Assembly (NCBI GenBank): GCA_003979035.1
Contig: RXOA01000120.1
Span: 1 to 21,301, forward strand
Direction: 5' to 3'
DNA length: 21,301 nucleotides
Source: Candidatus Bipolaricaulota bacterium
GTDB lineage: Bacteria; Bipolaricaulota; Bipolaricaulia; UBA7950; UBA9294
The notes beneath the pieces are model-generated. The model did no database searches and was not told the DNA's origin. It saw nothing but the letters and a program-made list of their open reading frames with translations. Each line of letters starts with the position of its first letter. Position 1 is the first letter of the stretch. The position numbers and the translations under genes are program-made. Positions 1 through 6,661 of the stretch are shown here, in pieces.

Positions 1-705
1 CCCGAGCAGCTGTTTACGATCTCGTACCGGGGTCAGGAGGAGCGAGCGATCTCTCTGAGGCTTGCTCCGCACGCCGCGATTCTCCCAGGGGCGAGTCCAG
101 GTTCGGTTGGCGCGGGCGAGGCCGCCACCGATCCGGCGCACGAAGAGCTTCGGCAGGGATCCTTGGGAGCCGCGCCGGCGACGATCCCGTTCCTCGATGC
201 GTTGCTTGACGAGGATGTCCAGGCCGAAGAATTGGCGGGATTGCTGGGCATCGGGACGCAGCGGATCCACCTGATTACGTGTGGGGGAGAGGCGGATCGG
301 CTGAGACTCATGCTTGTCGAACTTGGCGACGCGTTGTTCGCGGAACAGGGCGCCGTGGACGGAGCGGAGCACGAAGCGGGCGCACTCTGGGAAGTCCTTG
401 CTCCCCTGGCGGGAACGGGGGCGGTGATGGTGTGGGCGGCGTCGACGACGGGGGCGGAGTTTACGCCGTACGCCTTCTACATCCAGCAGGCCGGGTCGAC
501 GTTTCTCTTCTTCAGCCGGTCGTCGTTTGTCGATCTGACCGAGGGGTTCACGGCGCAACGCCGGCTTGGCCCGGGCGAAGCGTCTGCAGGAATCGTGTTG
601 CTCCACAAGGGAATCGAGCTCCAGAGCCCGTATACGATGCATTACTGCGGCGGGGCATCCGAATTCGGCGGCGAAACGGCTGAGGATGTGGAATGGAGCC
701 CGTGA
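1..705 (+). CDS. Unrecognised protein, 3' part (5' end outside window)
   Basis: The reading frame is open from the first base of the window to the TGA at 703-705, so about 234 C-terminal residues are visible and the start lies upstream. A TTG at 163 is the first start-like codon in frame, but nothing suggests it is used: coding continues in front of it with no Shine-Dalgarno site. I do not recognise the family. A Gly/Ala/Pro-rich stretch (roughly fragment residues 28-58) looks like a flexible linker. It is followed by a compact-looking part with a Thr-Cys-Gly-Gly segment and a C-terminal part rich in Phe, Tyr and Ser. There is no obvious membrane segment or catalytic motif in the visible part. 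It ends 41 bp before maf on the same strand, so it may be in the same operon. Confidence refers to it being a real gene, not to its function. Confidence 0.75.
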   Translation, partial: PEQLFTISYRGQEERAISLRLAPHAAILPGASPGSVGAGEAATDPAHEELRQGSLGAAPATIPFLDALLDEDVQAEELAGLLGIGTQRIHLITCGGEADRLRLMLVELGDALFAEQGAVDGAEHEAGALWEVLAPLAGTGAVMVWAASTTGAEFTPYAFYIQQAGSTFLFFSRSSFVDLTEGFTAQRRLGPGEASAGIVLLHKGIELQSPYTMHYCGGASEFGGETAEDVEWSP

Positions 706-746
706 GTTCGCGGATTGTGCGCGGGAGTGAGCGATGACAGGATTCC

Positions 747-1343
747 GTGTCTGAGCGCGACTGCCGGATTGTCCTCGCGTCGGGATCTCCGCGCCGAATC
801 GAGCTTCTGTCCCGGTTCGTCCCATCGATCGTGGTCATGCGTAGCCACATCGAAGAAGTGGCAGCCGGCCCTCCTGACGTCCAGGTTCGTGTGCTTGCCG
901 AGCGAAAGGCACGAGATGTGGGGCAGCGCGGCGCTGGATTGATCGTGGCCGCGGATACGATGGTCGCCGTGAACGGGCAAGTCTTGGGAAAACCCAGCAG
1001 CCGGGAGGATGCCCGCGCGATGCTTCGGCGCATGAGCGGGCGCGACCATCTCGTGCTAACCGGCTTGTGTGTGCTGGATACGGCAACAGGAAGGTGTGAG
1101 CTGGCGGTGGAATCTACCAAGGTCTGGTTTCGTTCGTTAACCGAGCAAGAAGTCGAAGCGTATCTCTCGCTTGACGAGTACCATGACAAGGCGGGCGGGT
1201 ACGGAATCCAAGGGGCTGCCGCGTTGTTCGTCGAGCGCATTGAAGGGGACTACTACAATGTGATCGGCCTCCCGCTCTGCCGCCTTGGGCGGCTGTTGGA
1301 GGGGTTCGGGTGCGGGTTGTTGGAGAGGATTCGGCAATCGTAG
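747..1343 (+). CDS. maf: Maf-family nucleoside triphosphate pyrophosphatase
   Basis: A 198-residue Maf/YhdE-type house-cleaning enzyme that hydrolyses non-canonical or modified NTPs to the NMP and pyrophosphate in the cytoplasm; members have also been linked to division arrest. The family signature is clear: LASGSPRRIELL near the N terminus (residues 10-21), the AADT metal/substrate motif (68-71) with GKP following at 81-83, and the C-terminal YHDKAGGYGIQG block ahead of a YYNVIGLPL ending. Length is normal for the family. The start is the GTG at 747, with AGGA at 739-742 only 4 nt upstream; an ATG at 734 runs into a stop after six codons, so it cannot be the start. The acidic residue usual in the DVDE-type motif is replaced by HIEE (34-37). 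The gene is followed by panB after 32 bp. Family assignment is firm; substrate preference (dTTP/UTP type or m7GTP type) is not resolved. Confidence 0.93.
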   Translation: MSERDCRIVLASGSPRRIELLSRFVPSIVVMRSHIEEVAAGPPDVQVRVLAERKARDVGQRGAGLIVAADTMVAVNGQVLGKPSSREDARAMLRRMSGRDHLVLTGLCVLDTATGRCELAVESTKVWFRSLTEQEVEAYLSLDEYHDKAGGYGIQGAAALFVERIEGDYYNVIGLPLCRLGRLLEGFGCGLLERIRQS

Positions 1344-1364
1344 TGGGTGCCGAGTGAGAGAGGC

Positions 1365-1371
1365 AAGGAGG
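1365..1371 (+). promoter_or_regulatory. Strong Shine-Dalgarno site of panB
   Basis: AAGGAGG lies 4 nt before the ATG at 1376 and fixes the start of panB. It is the best-matched ribosome binding site in this operon. Confidence 0.8.
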
Positions 1372-1375
1372 CCAC

Positions 1376-2239
1376 ATGTCAACAGGACGGCGCAAGATCT
1401 CGATCCTTGATCTGCACAAGATGAAGCAGGCGGGAGAGAAGATTTCATGGCTCACGGCGTACGATTATCCAACGGCGCAGTTCGCCGAAGCCGCAGGGCT
1501 GGAGATGCTTCTCGTCGGCGACTCGCTGGGGATGTGTGTGTACGGATACGAGGGGACGGTCCCGGTGACGATGGATCAATCCATCGTGCACACCGAGGCT
1601 GTACGACGTGGAGCGCCCACGGCATTCGTCATCGGCGACATGCCGTTTCTCAGCTACCAGCCAAGCAATGTGGACGCAGTGAAGAACGCGGGACGGTTTC
1701 TGAAAGAGGCGGGCGCCGACGCCATCAAGCTCGAGGGTGGTGTGCGGGTCGTGGATCGGATCAGGGCGATCCTCGATGCGGGGATCGTTGTATGTGGACA
1801 CATCGGATTGACGCCGCAAAGCTCGGGGCAGCTCGGTGGACACAAGGCGCAGGGACGAACCGCGGAATCCGCTCGCCTGGTCATCGAGGATGCGTTGGCG
1901 ATCGAGAATGCGGGGGCGCAGCTTCTTCTGCTTGAGGCCGTTCCGCCGGAAGTCGCCGGGTTCATCACGAAACGATTGTCGATCCCCGTGCTGAGTATCG
2001 GGGCGGGAATGCACTGCGACGGCCAGCTACTGATCGTGTCCGATCTGATCGGTCAATTCCAGGCCTTTACGCCGAAATTCGTCAAGAAGTACGCCAATGT
2101 CGCCGAGGTTGTGACCCAGGCGATGCGCGAGTATGTCAGCGATGTGAAAGCAGGGGTGTTCCCGGCGGAAGAACATTGCTACCACATGCTCGAAGGCGAG
2201 GAAGAGAAGCTTGCCGGACTCATTCACGAATACGAGTGA
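1376..2239 (+). CDS. panB: 3-methyl-2-oxobutanoate hydroxymethyltransferase (PanB)
   Basis: A 287-residue enzyme of the pantothenate/CoA pathway. It transfers a hydroxymethyl group from 5,10-methylene-tetrahydrofolate to alpha-ketoisovalerate to give ketopantoate, as a cytoplasmic (beta/alpha)8 barrel. All hallmark stretches are present: LTAYDYPTA (26-34), LLVGDSLGM with the metal ligand Asp49, the second metal Asp in IGDMPF (Asp88), IKLEGG (Glu120), HIGLTPQ (142-148) and the catalytic-base Glu187 in LLLEAVP, then VLSIGAG (205-211). Length matches the family. The ATG start has an ideal SD. It sits between maf and an unassigned gene on the same strand, with no panC or panD nearby, so the rest of the pathway must lie elsewhere. 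Confidence 0.97.
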   Translation: MSTGRRKISILDLHKMKQAGEKISWLTAYDYPTAQFAEAAGLEMLLVGDSLGMCVYGYEGTVPVTMDQSIVHTEAVRRGAPTAFVIGDMPFLSYQPSNVDAVKNAGRFLKEAGADAIKLEGGVRVVDRIRAILDAGIVVCGHIGLTPQSSGQLGGHKAQGRTAESARLVIEDALAIENAGAQLLLLEAVPPEVAGFITKRLSIPVLSIGAGMHCDGQLLIVSDLIGQFQAFTPKFVKKYANVAEVVTQAMREYVSDVKAGVFPAEEHCYHMLEGEEEKLAGLIHEYE

Positions 2240-2282
2240 GTCGGCAACCCGCTGTCCTGGCGAAGCCGTGAAAGGAATGACG

Positions 2283-3557
2283 ATGGATGTCCGTGACCTA
2301 CGAAGACGTCTTCAGATCAGCGAACAAAGCCTCCGGCAGGTGAACGAACTGATTCTTGACCCCGACAACGAAATCGTGAATGCGTTGCTCGAGGTGGTGG
2401 CCGAATACGGAGGCCCGGAAGAGATCAACCGCAAGGCGGAAGAAGCGCGCCGGCTCGATTCGCTGTTGGCGCGGCTGCGGGAATCAGGATCGCCTTACTT
2501 CGAGCAGCTGGAGTGGTTGACGGAGCAGCGGGATCGAGGCGCGTTTGTTTCGATCAGCGACTTCCGCCGCCAGGTTCTGGGAGACAAGGCGGATGGGATG
2601 GCGTTCGGGGATGAGTCGGCGGTGACGCTGGAGATCAGCGCGCTGCAGTTCTTTCCGTGGTTGATCGCCGAAGCGCGCCAGGCCATCGAGCGGCGCGAAC
2701 TGATGCCCGGACGGTACATTCGAGTACGCTGCATGGAAGAGCAATGCGCCGATCAAGGGGACACCCTTGCGGTTGCCGCGGCGATGCAGGTCATCGGGGC
2801 GTCGTATGTCGAGACCCTCGATACGAAAGGGACCGATGGATCGAATGTGCATCTTGGTGGTCCGGAGACGATCACCGGCTACTTCGGCGGCATCGGGCAG
2901 CCGAACGACCACGCGATTCGGTGGGTGGACGAGTTCCTACACTACTTCACATCGTACGGCGTCCGCCAGGTGCTGAACATCAATCCGGGAACGGTGCTTC
3001 TGGGATACTTCCTCCACAAGCTGGGGATTGATATCGAATTCAAGATCTCGGTGTACATGGGAAACGACAATCCGTACGCCGCACTCTGGACGCTGATCGG
3101 GGCGAAGCTGTTCTCCCGCGAGGACGGAACGACGTCGCTCATCGGATTCAATTGGTCGAATTCCGTCAACAACGAGACGATCATCAAGACGTCCAAGCTC
3201 AGACATGCCCTGGGATTTGAAGATGTGGTCCGGTTCGAGCATCACATCACCGAAACGTACCGATCGATCGTGATTCAACCCTACGACCGAACGGACGAAC
3301 TGCTGGAACTGGCGGAGCAGGTGCCCAACATCTCTGCCAAGCATGAGGGTGGGATCCCCGCCGTCGATGCCAGCAGAGACCATCCTTCGGACATCCTCGA
3401 GTATTTCCTTCCCAAGAAGGAGATCGAAGAGAAGGGGATGATGCCATTGCTTGAGCGCAATTACCTCGACAAGCATGACGCGCTCAACCATACGGCACGC
3501 CGATTGACGGAAAGCGGGCTGTCGTTCATCGCGGCGCCGAACCTGCACAAGCCGTAG
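2283..3557 (+). CDS. Unassigned 424-residue cytoplasmic protein downstream of panB
   Basis: I do not recognise this protein and assign no function. ATG at 2283 is preferred because AAAGGA (2271-2276) lies 6 nt upstream; an ATG at 2277 sits directly against that site, and a TTG at 2211 would overlap panB. There is no signal peptide or membrane segment. Residues 1-100 are charged and helical in look. The centre has a short CMEEQC cysteine pair, then a Gly-rich LGGPETITGYFGGIGQPNDH stretch, an NINPGT turn and a SNSVNNETI segment. These suggest an alpha/beta, possibly barrel-like, enzyme fold with polar Asn/Asp/His positions. The C-terminal third has His-rich spots (FEHHITET, AKHEGG, KHDALNH) that could bind metal or phosphate. 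It starts 43 bp after panB and is probably co-transcribed with it. It reads as a well-ordered conserved enzyme, not a spurious frame. The possible enzyme nature is inference. Confidence 0.8.
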   Translation: MDVRDLRRRLQISEQSLRQVNELILDPDNEIVNALLEVVAEYGGPEEINRKAEEARRLDSLLARLRESGSPYFEQLEWLTEQRDRGAFVSISDFRRQVLGDKADGMAFGDESAVTLEISALQFFPWLIAEARQAIERRELMPGRYIRVRCMEEQCADQGDTLAVAAAMQVIGASYVETLDTKGTDGSNVHLGGPETITGYFGGIGQPNDHAIRWVDEFLHYFTSYGVRQVLNINPGTVLLGYFLHKLGIDIEFKISVYMGNDNPYAALWTLIGAKLFSREDGTTSLIGFNWSNSVNNETIIKTSKLRHALGFEDVVRFEHHITETYRSIVIQPYDRTDELLELAEQVPNISAKHEGGIPAVDASRDHPSDILEYFLPKKEIEEKGMMPLLERNYLDKHDALNHTARRLTESGLSFIAAPNLHKP

Positions 3558-3747
3558 CCTTCGCCTTCTCCCGCAACCGCGGCAGCGGTTGGAGCCACGC
3601 CGTCGCACGGCTCGGCCCTTCGGACCCGGTCGGGAAACGGCACCGAGCCGCGGTGGTGGTTTCCGTTCTTCCGACGGACTCCGCTTCGCTCGCAACCGCG
3701 TTCGTTCGGGTGAACGCGGCGGAAGAGAAGGCGAAGGGAGGAATTCC
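3558..3747. terminator. Structured intergenic element between convergent operons
   Basis: This gap between two converging genes is packed with inverted repeats. An outer 13-bp perfect arm pair begins immediately after the upstream stop codon (3558-3570 with 3725-3737). Inside are a 7-bp stem with a 4-nt loop (3574-3580/3585-3591), an 8-bp stem (CGGCTCGG 3608-3615 with CCGAGCCG 3643-3650) and another 8-bp stem with an 8-nt loop (CCGCGTTC 3696-3703 with GAACGCGG 3712-3719). CGCAACCGCG occurs in both the first and last hairpin regions. There is no U-tract, so it is not a classical intrinsic terminator, but it could end or stabilise both transcripts, or be a repeat element. The stems are seen directly; the role is inferred. 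Confidence 0.55.
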
Positions 3748-4908
3748 CTACAGTAGCATGATCTGCGAGATTGCCCCGTACAGAGTTGCCGCCAGATCAA
3801 GCTCGGCAATGGGGACATGTTCGCTCGGTCCGTGGGCATGGCGGATGTCACCGGGGCCGATGACGACGGTTTCGATGCCGCAGGCGGCGAGATGGCCGCC
3901 GTCGGTCCAGTAGGTGAGGCCGATCGGAGTTGTGTCAAGTCCCAGCCCGTCCGCCGCCGCGATTGCGGCTTGCGCGACCGGGGATTTGGAAGGCGTGCCG
4001 AGTGCGACATGGGGCACGGTAGCGGTCATCGCCATTTCCTGAACCGTGGCCGACAAGCGATGCTTGCTGCAAACTGCGGCCACAATCTCCTCGATTTCGG
4101 CCAAGGGGACGGATTCTTCGGGCAGCGTTCGCCGATCGATGTCGACCTCGCATTGCTCGGCGACGATGTTGGGTTGCGTGCCGCCGCGGATACGGCCGAC
4201 ATTGACCGTGGATCTTCCGAGCAGTGTGTGGGTGCGGGTGTCAAGGCGAGTTCGGAACGATCCCTCCAAGATGCGGACAAGCTCACATGCGGCGGAGACC
4301 GCGCTCACTCCCTGTTCCGGGCAGCTGCCGTGGGCGGCCCGCCCCGCGAAGCTGACTCGGACGAAGCAAGCGCCTTTGTGCGCGATGGCAACGCGAAGAG
4401 ATGTGGGTTCCCCAACGATGGCGAAATCGGCACGGATACCTTGTTCGACCAACGCTTTCACTCCCAGGCCTCCGGTTTCCTCGTCCACAGTCCCGACAAA
4501 GAGGAGATCTCCGCGCAGCGGAGTGAGTTCCGCCCGACATCGCACCAGCGCAACGGCCATCGCGGCGACAGCACCTTTCATGTCGCATGCCCCCCGTCCC
4601 CAAAGAGCTTCATCCTTCAGGATCGGCTGAAACGCATCGGGCATCTTGCCGGGCGGCACCGTATCCAGATGTCCGCAAAGCATGAGGCTCGGATGGTCCG
4701 AGCCCTGCCGGCCTCGCAGGCGGGCAACGACATTGGCACGGCCGCCCAGGACGGGCATCAGGTGCGCTTCGACGCCGTGCTGGTGAAACCACCCAACGAG
4801 GAAGCGTCCGACCTCGGCTTCTTGTCCCGGGGCTTCGGAATGGCTTTCGATCGAGATCAGGTCCCGGGTCAGCCGCAGCGCTTCATCGGACCTGGAATGG
4901 GGTTGCAT
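3748..4908 (-). CDS. M20-family metallopeptidase (ArgE/DapE/aminoacylase type)
   Basis: A 386-residue di-zinc amidohydrolase of the ArgE/DapE/ACY1/CPG2 group. Such enzymes cleave N-acyl amino acids or related amides. Expected metal and catalytic residues are present: His80 and Asp82 in LCGHLDTVPPG, bridging Asp109 in GRGACDMKG, the Glu143-Glu144 pair in GTVDEETGG, Glu167 in IVGEPTS and a C-terminal His (about 359) in RHAHGPSEH. The dimerisation (lid) domain begins around GRAAHGS (189-195). The ATG at 4908 lies 4 nt after the TAG of the acyl-CoA synthetase gene, with an AGG beside that stop, so the two are probably translationally coupled. Substrate cannot be read from sequence: acetylornithine, succinyl-diaminopimelate and N-acyl amino acids are all possible. 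No arg or dap genes are nearby, and the acyl-CoA synthetase neighbour favours a catabolic N-acyl amino acid hydrolase. Confidence 0.9.
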   Translation of the reverse strand: MQPHSRSDEALRLTRDLISIESHSEAPGQEAEVGRFLVGWFHQHGVEAHLMPVLGGRANVVARLRGRQGSDHPSLMLCGHLDTVPPGKMPDAFQPILKDEALWGRGACDMKGAVAAMAVALVRCRAELTPLRGDLLFVGTVDEETGGLGVKALVEQGIRADFAIVGEPTSLRVAIAHKGACFVRVSFAGRAAHGSCPEQGVSAVSAACELVRILEGSFRTRLDTRTHTLLGRSTVNVGRIRGGTQPNIVAEQCEVDIDRRTLPEESVPLAEIEEIVAAVCSKHRLSATVQEMAMTATVPHVALGTPSKSPVAQAAIAAADGLGLDTTPIGLTYWTDGGHLAACGIETVVIGPGDIRHAHGPSEHVPIAELDLAATLYGAISQIMLL

Positions 4909-4912
4909 GAGC

Positions 4913-6541
4913 CTAGGTTCCCTTCTTCGTCGGGGCGAGCTTTGTCATTCGTCCGCCATCGAACGCTTCCTTCGCCAGCTCGCGCAGCCTGAACTTCTGG
5001 ATCTTTCCGGATTGGGTCATTGGTAGGGCATCGACGACAACGACGTAACGGGGCACCTTGAAGTTCGCGATTTCTCCGACGCAGAAGTCTACGATCGTTT
5101 GGGGGGCAATGGTTTCGCCTTCCTTGGGAATGATGTAGGCGGCGGCAACTTCGCCGAAGACGGCGTCCGGGACTCCGATCACGGAGACGTTCTGCACTTG
5201 GGGATGCGTGAACAAGAACTCCTCGATCTCTGCCGGATAGACGTTGAAGCCGCCCGTAATCAGCATGTCTTTCTTGCGGCCGACGATCTTGACATATCCT
5301 TCTTCGTCCATCGTCGCCAGATCCCCGGAGTAGAGCCACCCTTGGGGATCGATTGCTTCGGCGGTCTTCTCGGGTAGCTTGTAGTAGCCCATCATGACGT
5401 TGTAGCCTCGGCAGGCAAGCTCTCCCATCTCTCCGATGGCGACGGGATTCCGATCATCGTCGGCGATCTTGACCTCGATTCCCTCCAGGGCTCTGCCGAC
5501 GGTTTCGACGCGGCGTCCGATCGAATCATGGAACCTGGTCATGGTGATCACCGGAGAGGCTTCCGTCAGTCCGTAGGCGATCGACACGTTGCATCCCAGT
5601 TCGTCCATCGTCCCTCGCATGACCTCGACGGGGCAGGGGGCGCCGGCCATGATCCCGGTGCGGAGGCTGTCAATCCTGTACGGTGTTCCATTGGCTTTGC
5701 CCCTGCGGTAGGTTTCCAATTCGAGAACGAACATCGTGGGGACGCCATAGAGCACGGAAACGCCGTGGTTTTCGATGAGTTCGAGTGCCGTTTCGGGCTT
5801 GAACACCTGCATTGGGACGATACTGGCGCCCCAGGTGACGGCCCCGGCGATCCCCATCACGCATCCGAAGCAATGAAAGAACGGCACCGGAAGCAGAAAC
5901 ACATCGTCCCCGGTCGTGTGGAGAACCTCAGTCACCTGCAGCGCGTTGTGAGCGATGTTGTGGTGTGACAGCATTGCGCCCTTGGGATTGCCTGTCGTTC
6001 CGGAGGTGTAGAGGATGAACACGTTCTCGAGTGGATTCAGGGACGCTTCGCGCTCGGTCAACAGCGGATCCGCCATGGAGGCCGCACCGCGGCGGAGCAG
6101 GTCGTCGAATCGAAGGCTCCCAGGGGCAGCTCGATCTCCGACAATGACGATGTGTTTCAGGCGAGGAAGGGCCTTTCGCGCCTGGTCGACCATGTCGATG
6201 TAGTCGATCCCGGCGAAGGCGTCCACCATGAACAACGTCGTGGCTTCGGAATCGCCGAGGATGTACTCCACTTCATGGGTCTTGTAGCGGGTGTTCATCG
6301 GAACAACCACGCCGCCGATGCGTGCGACGGCGAAGTAAACGATCACCCATTGAGAGATATTGGGCATCCAGAGCCCGATCTTCTCTCCCTTGCCGACTCC
6401 GAGGTCAAGCAACCCTCGGGCCAGTTCATCGACGTTGCGGTTCAGCTGGGTGTAGGTTAGCGTGGACGATTCTTCGATGATTGCGTTGTGCTGAGGAAAC
6501 CGCGTCGCCGAGTCGCGGAGAACCTGGGACAACGTTCGCAT
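4913..6541 (-). CDS. AMP-forming acyl-CoA synthetase (fatty-acid-CoA ligase type)
   Basis: A 542-residue ANL-superfamily ligase that activates a carboxylic acid through an acyl-adenylate and transfers it to CoA. Motifs in order: the P-loop YTSGTTGNPKG (178-188), YGLTE (323-327), the adenylate-binding SGD (Asp407), the hinge GRKKDM with Arg422, and the C-terminal catalytic Lys513 in QSGKIQK. The overall pattern is that of medium- or long-chain FadD-like enzymes rather than acetyl-CoA synthetase, but chain length is not determined. The ATG at 6541 is chosen because GAGGTGG (6546-6552) sits 4 nt upstream on the coding strand. A TTG at 6604 would put the putative promoter inside the gene. It forms an operon with the M20 peptidase and diverges from the aldehyde:ferredoxin oxidoreductase gene across a 120-bp spacer. 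Confidence 0.93.
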   Translation of the reverse strand: MRTLSQVLRDSATRFPQHNAIIEESSTLTYTQLNRNVDELARGLLDLGVGKGEKIGLWMPNISQWVIVYFAVARIGGVVVPMNTRYKTHEVEYILGDSEATTLFMVDAFAGIDYIDMVDQARKALPRLKHIVIVGDRAAPGSLRFDDLLRRGAASMADPLLTEREASLNPLENVFILYTSGTTGNPKGAMLSHHNIAHNALQVTEVLHTTGDDVFLLPVPFFHCFGCVMGIAGAVTWGASIVPMQVFKPETALELIENHGVSVLYGVPTMFVLELETYRRGKANGTPYRIDSLRTGIMAGAPCPVEVMRGTMDELGCNVSIAYGLTEASPVITMTRFHDSIGRRVETVGRALEGIEVKIADDDRNPVAIGEMGELACRGYNVMMGYYKLPEKTAEAIDPQGWLYSGDLATMDEEGYVKIVGRKKDMLITGGFNVYPAEIEEFLFTHPQVQNVSVIGVPDAVFGEVAAAYIIPKEGETIAPQTIVDFCVGEIANFKVPRYVVVVDALPMTQSGKIQKFRLRELAKEAFDGGRMTKLAPTKKGT

Positions 6542-6574
6542 GCAGCCACCTCGATCAAGAATGGAATGACACCA

Positions 6575-6604
6575 AGTATCGCCAAAACTCCCTTCGGTCT
6601 TCAA
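6575..6604 (-). promoter_or_regulatory. Candidate promoter of the acyl-CoA synthetase operon
   Basis: On the - strand, TTGAAG (6599-6604) and GATACT (6575-6580) are separated by 18 bp and resemble sigma-70 -35 and -10 boxes. They lie 33 bp upstream of the ATG at 6541. Seen by eye only, without experimental support. Confidence 0.45.
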
Positions 6605-6606
6605 CC

Positions 6607-6635
6607 TGGCTCGCTGCGCCCCACTGACCTACAAT
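6607..6635 (+). promoter_or_regulatory. Candidate promoter of the AOR-mobB-holB-ricT unit
   Basis: TACAAT at 6630-6635 is a good -10 box 26 bp before the ATG at 6662. The -35 position (TGGCTC, 6607-6612, 17-bp spacing) matches poorly, so the promoter may be activator-dependent. It lies within 3 bp of the -35 box of the divergent acyl-CoA synthetase promoter, which would allow both to share one regulator. This is inference from position. Confidence 0.3.
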
Positions 6636-6661
6636 GACAGGAACGTGCAAGGGAGGAAGAG

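Noticed and set aside
2211..2282. Upstream TTG start for the unassigned gene after panB
   Set aside because: It would overlap the panB coding end and has no SD, while the ATG at 2283 has AAAGGA at 6-nt spacing.
2937..4010. 357-codon open frame on the - strand spanning the end of the unassigned gene, the gap and the M20 gene
   Set aside because: Low-complexity Arg/Ser/Pro-rich product that crosses two genes and the structured gap; no motif or Shine-Dalgarno site.
3817..4992. 391-codon open frame on the + strand across the M20 peptidase gene
   Set aside because: It is antisense to a gene with all M20 metal ligands, has no family motif and crosses into the acyl-CoA synthetase gene. Long antisense frames are expected in GC-rich DNA.
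6542..6604. Upstream TTG start for the acyl-CoA synthetase
   Set aside because: It coincides with the putative -35 box; ATG at 6541 has GAGGTGG and begins the family-typical N terminus.
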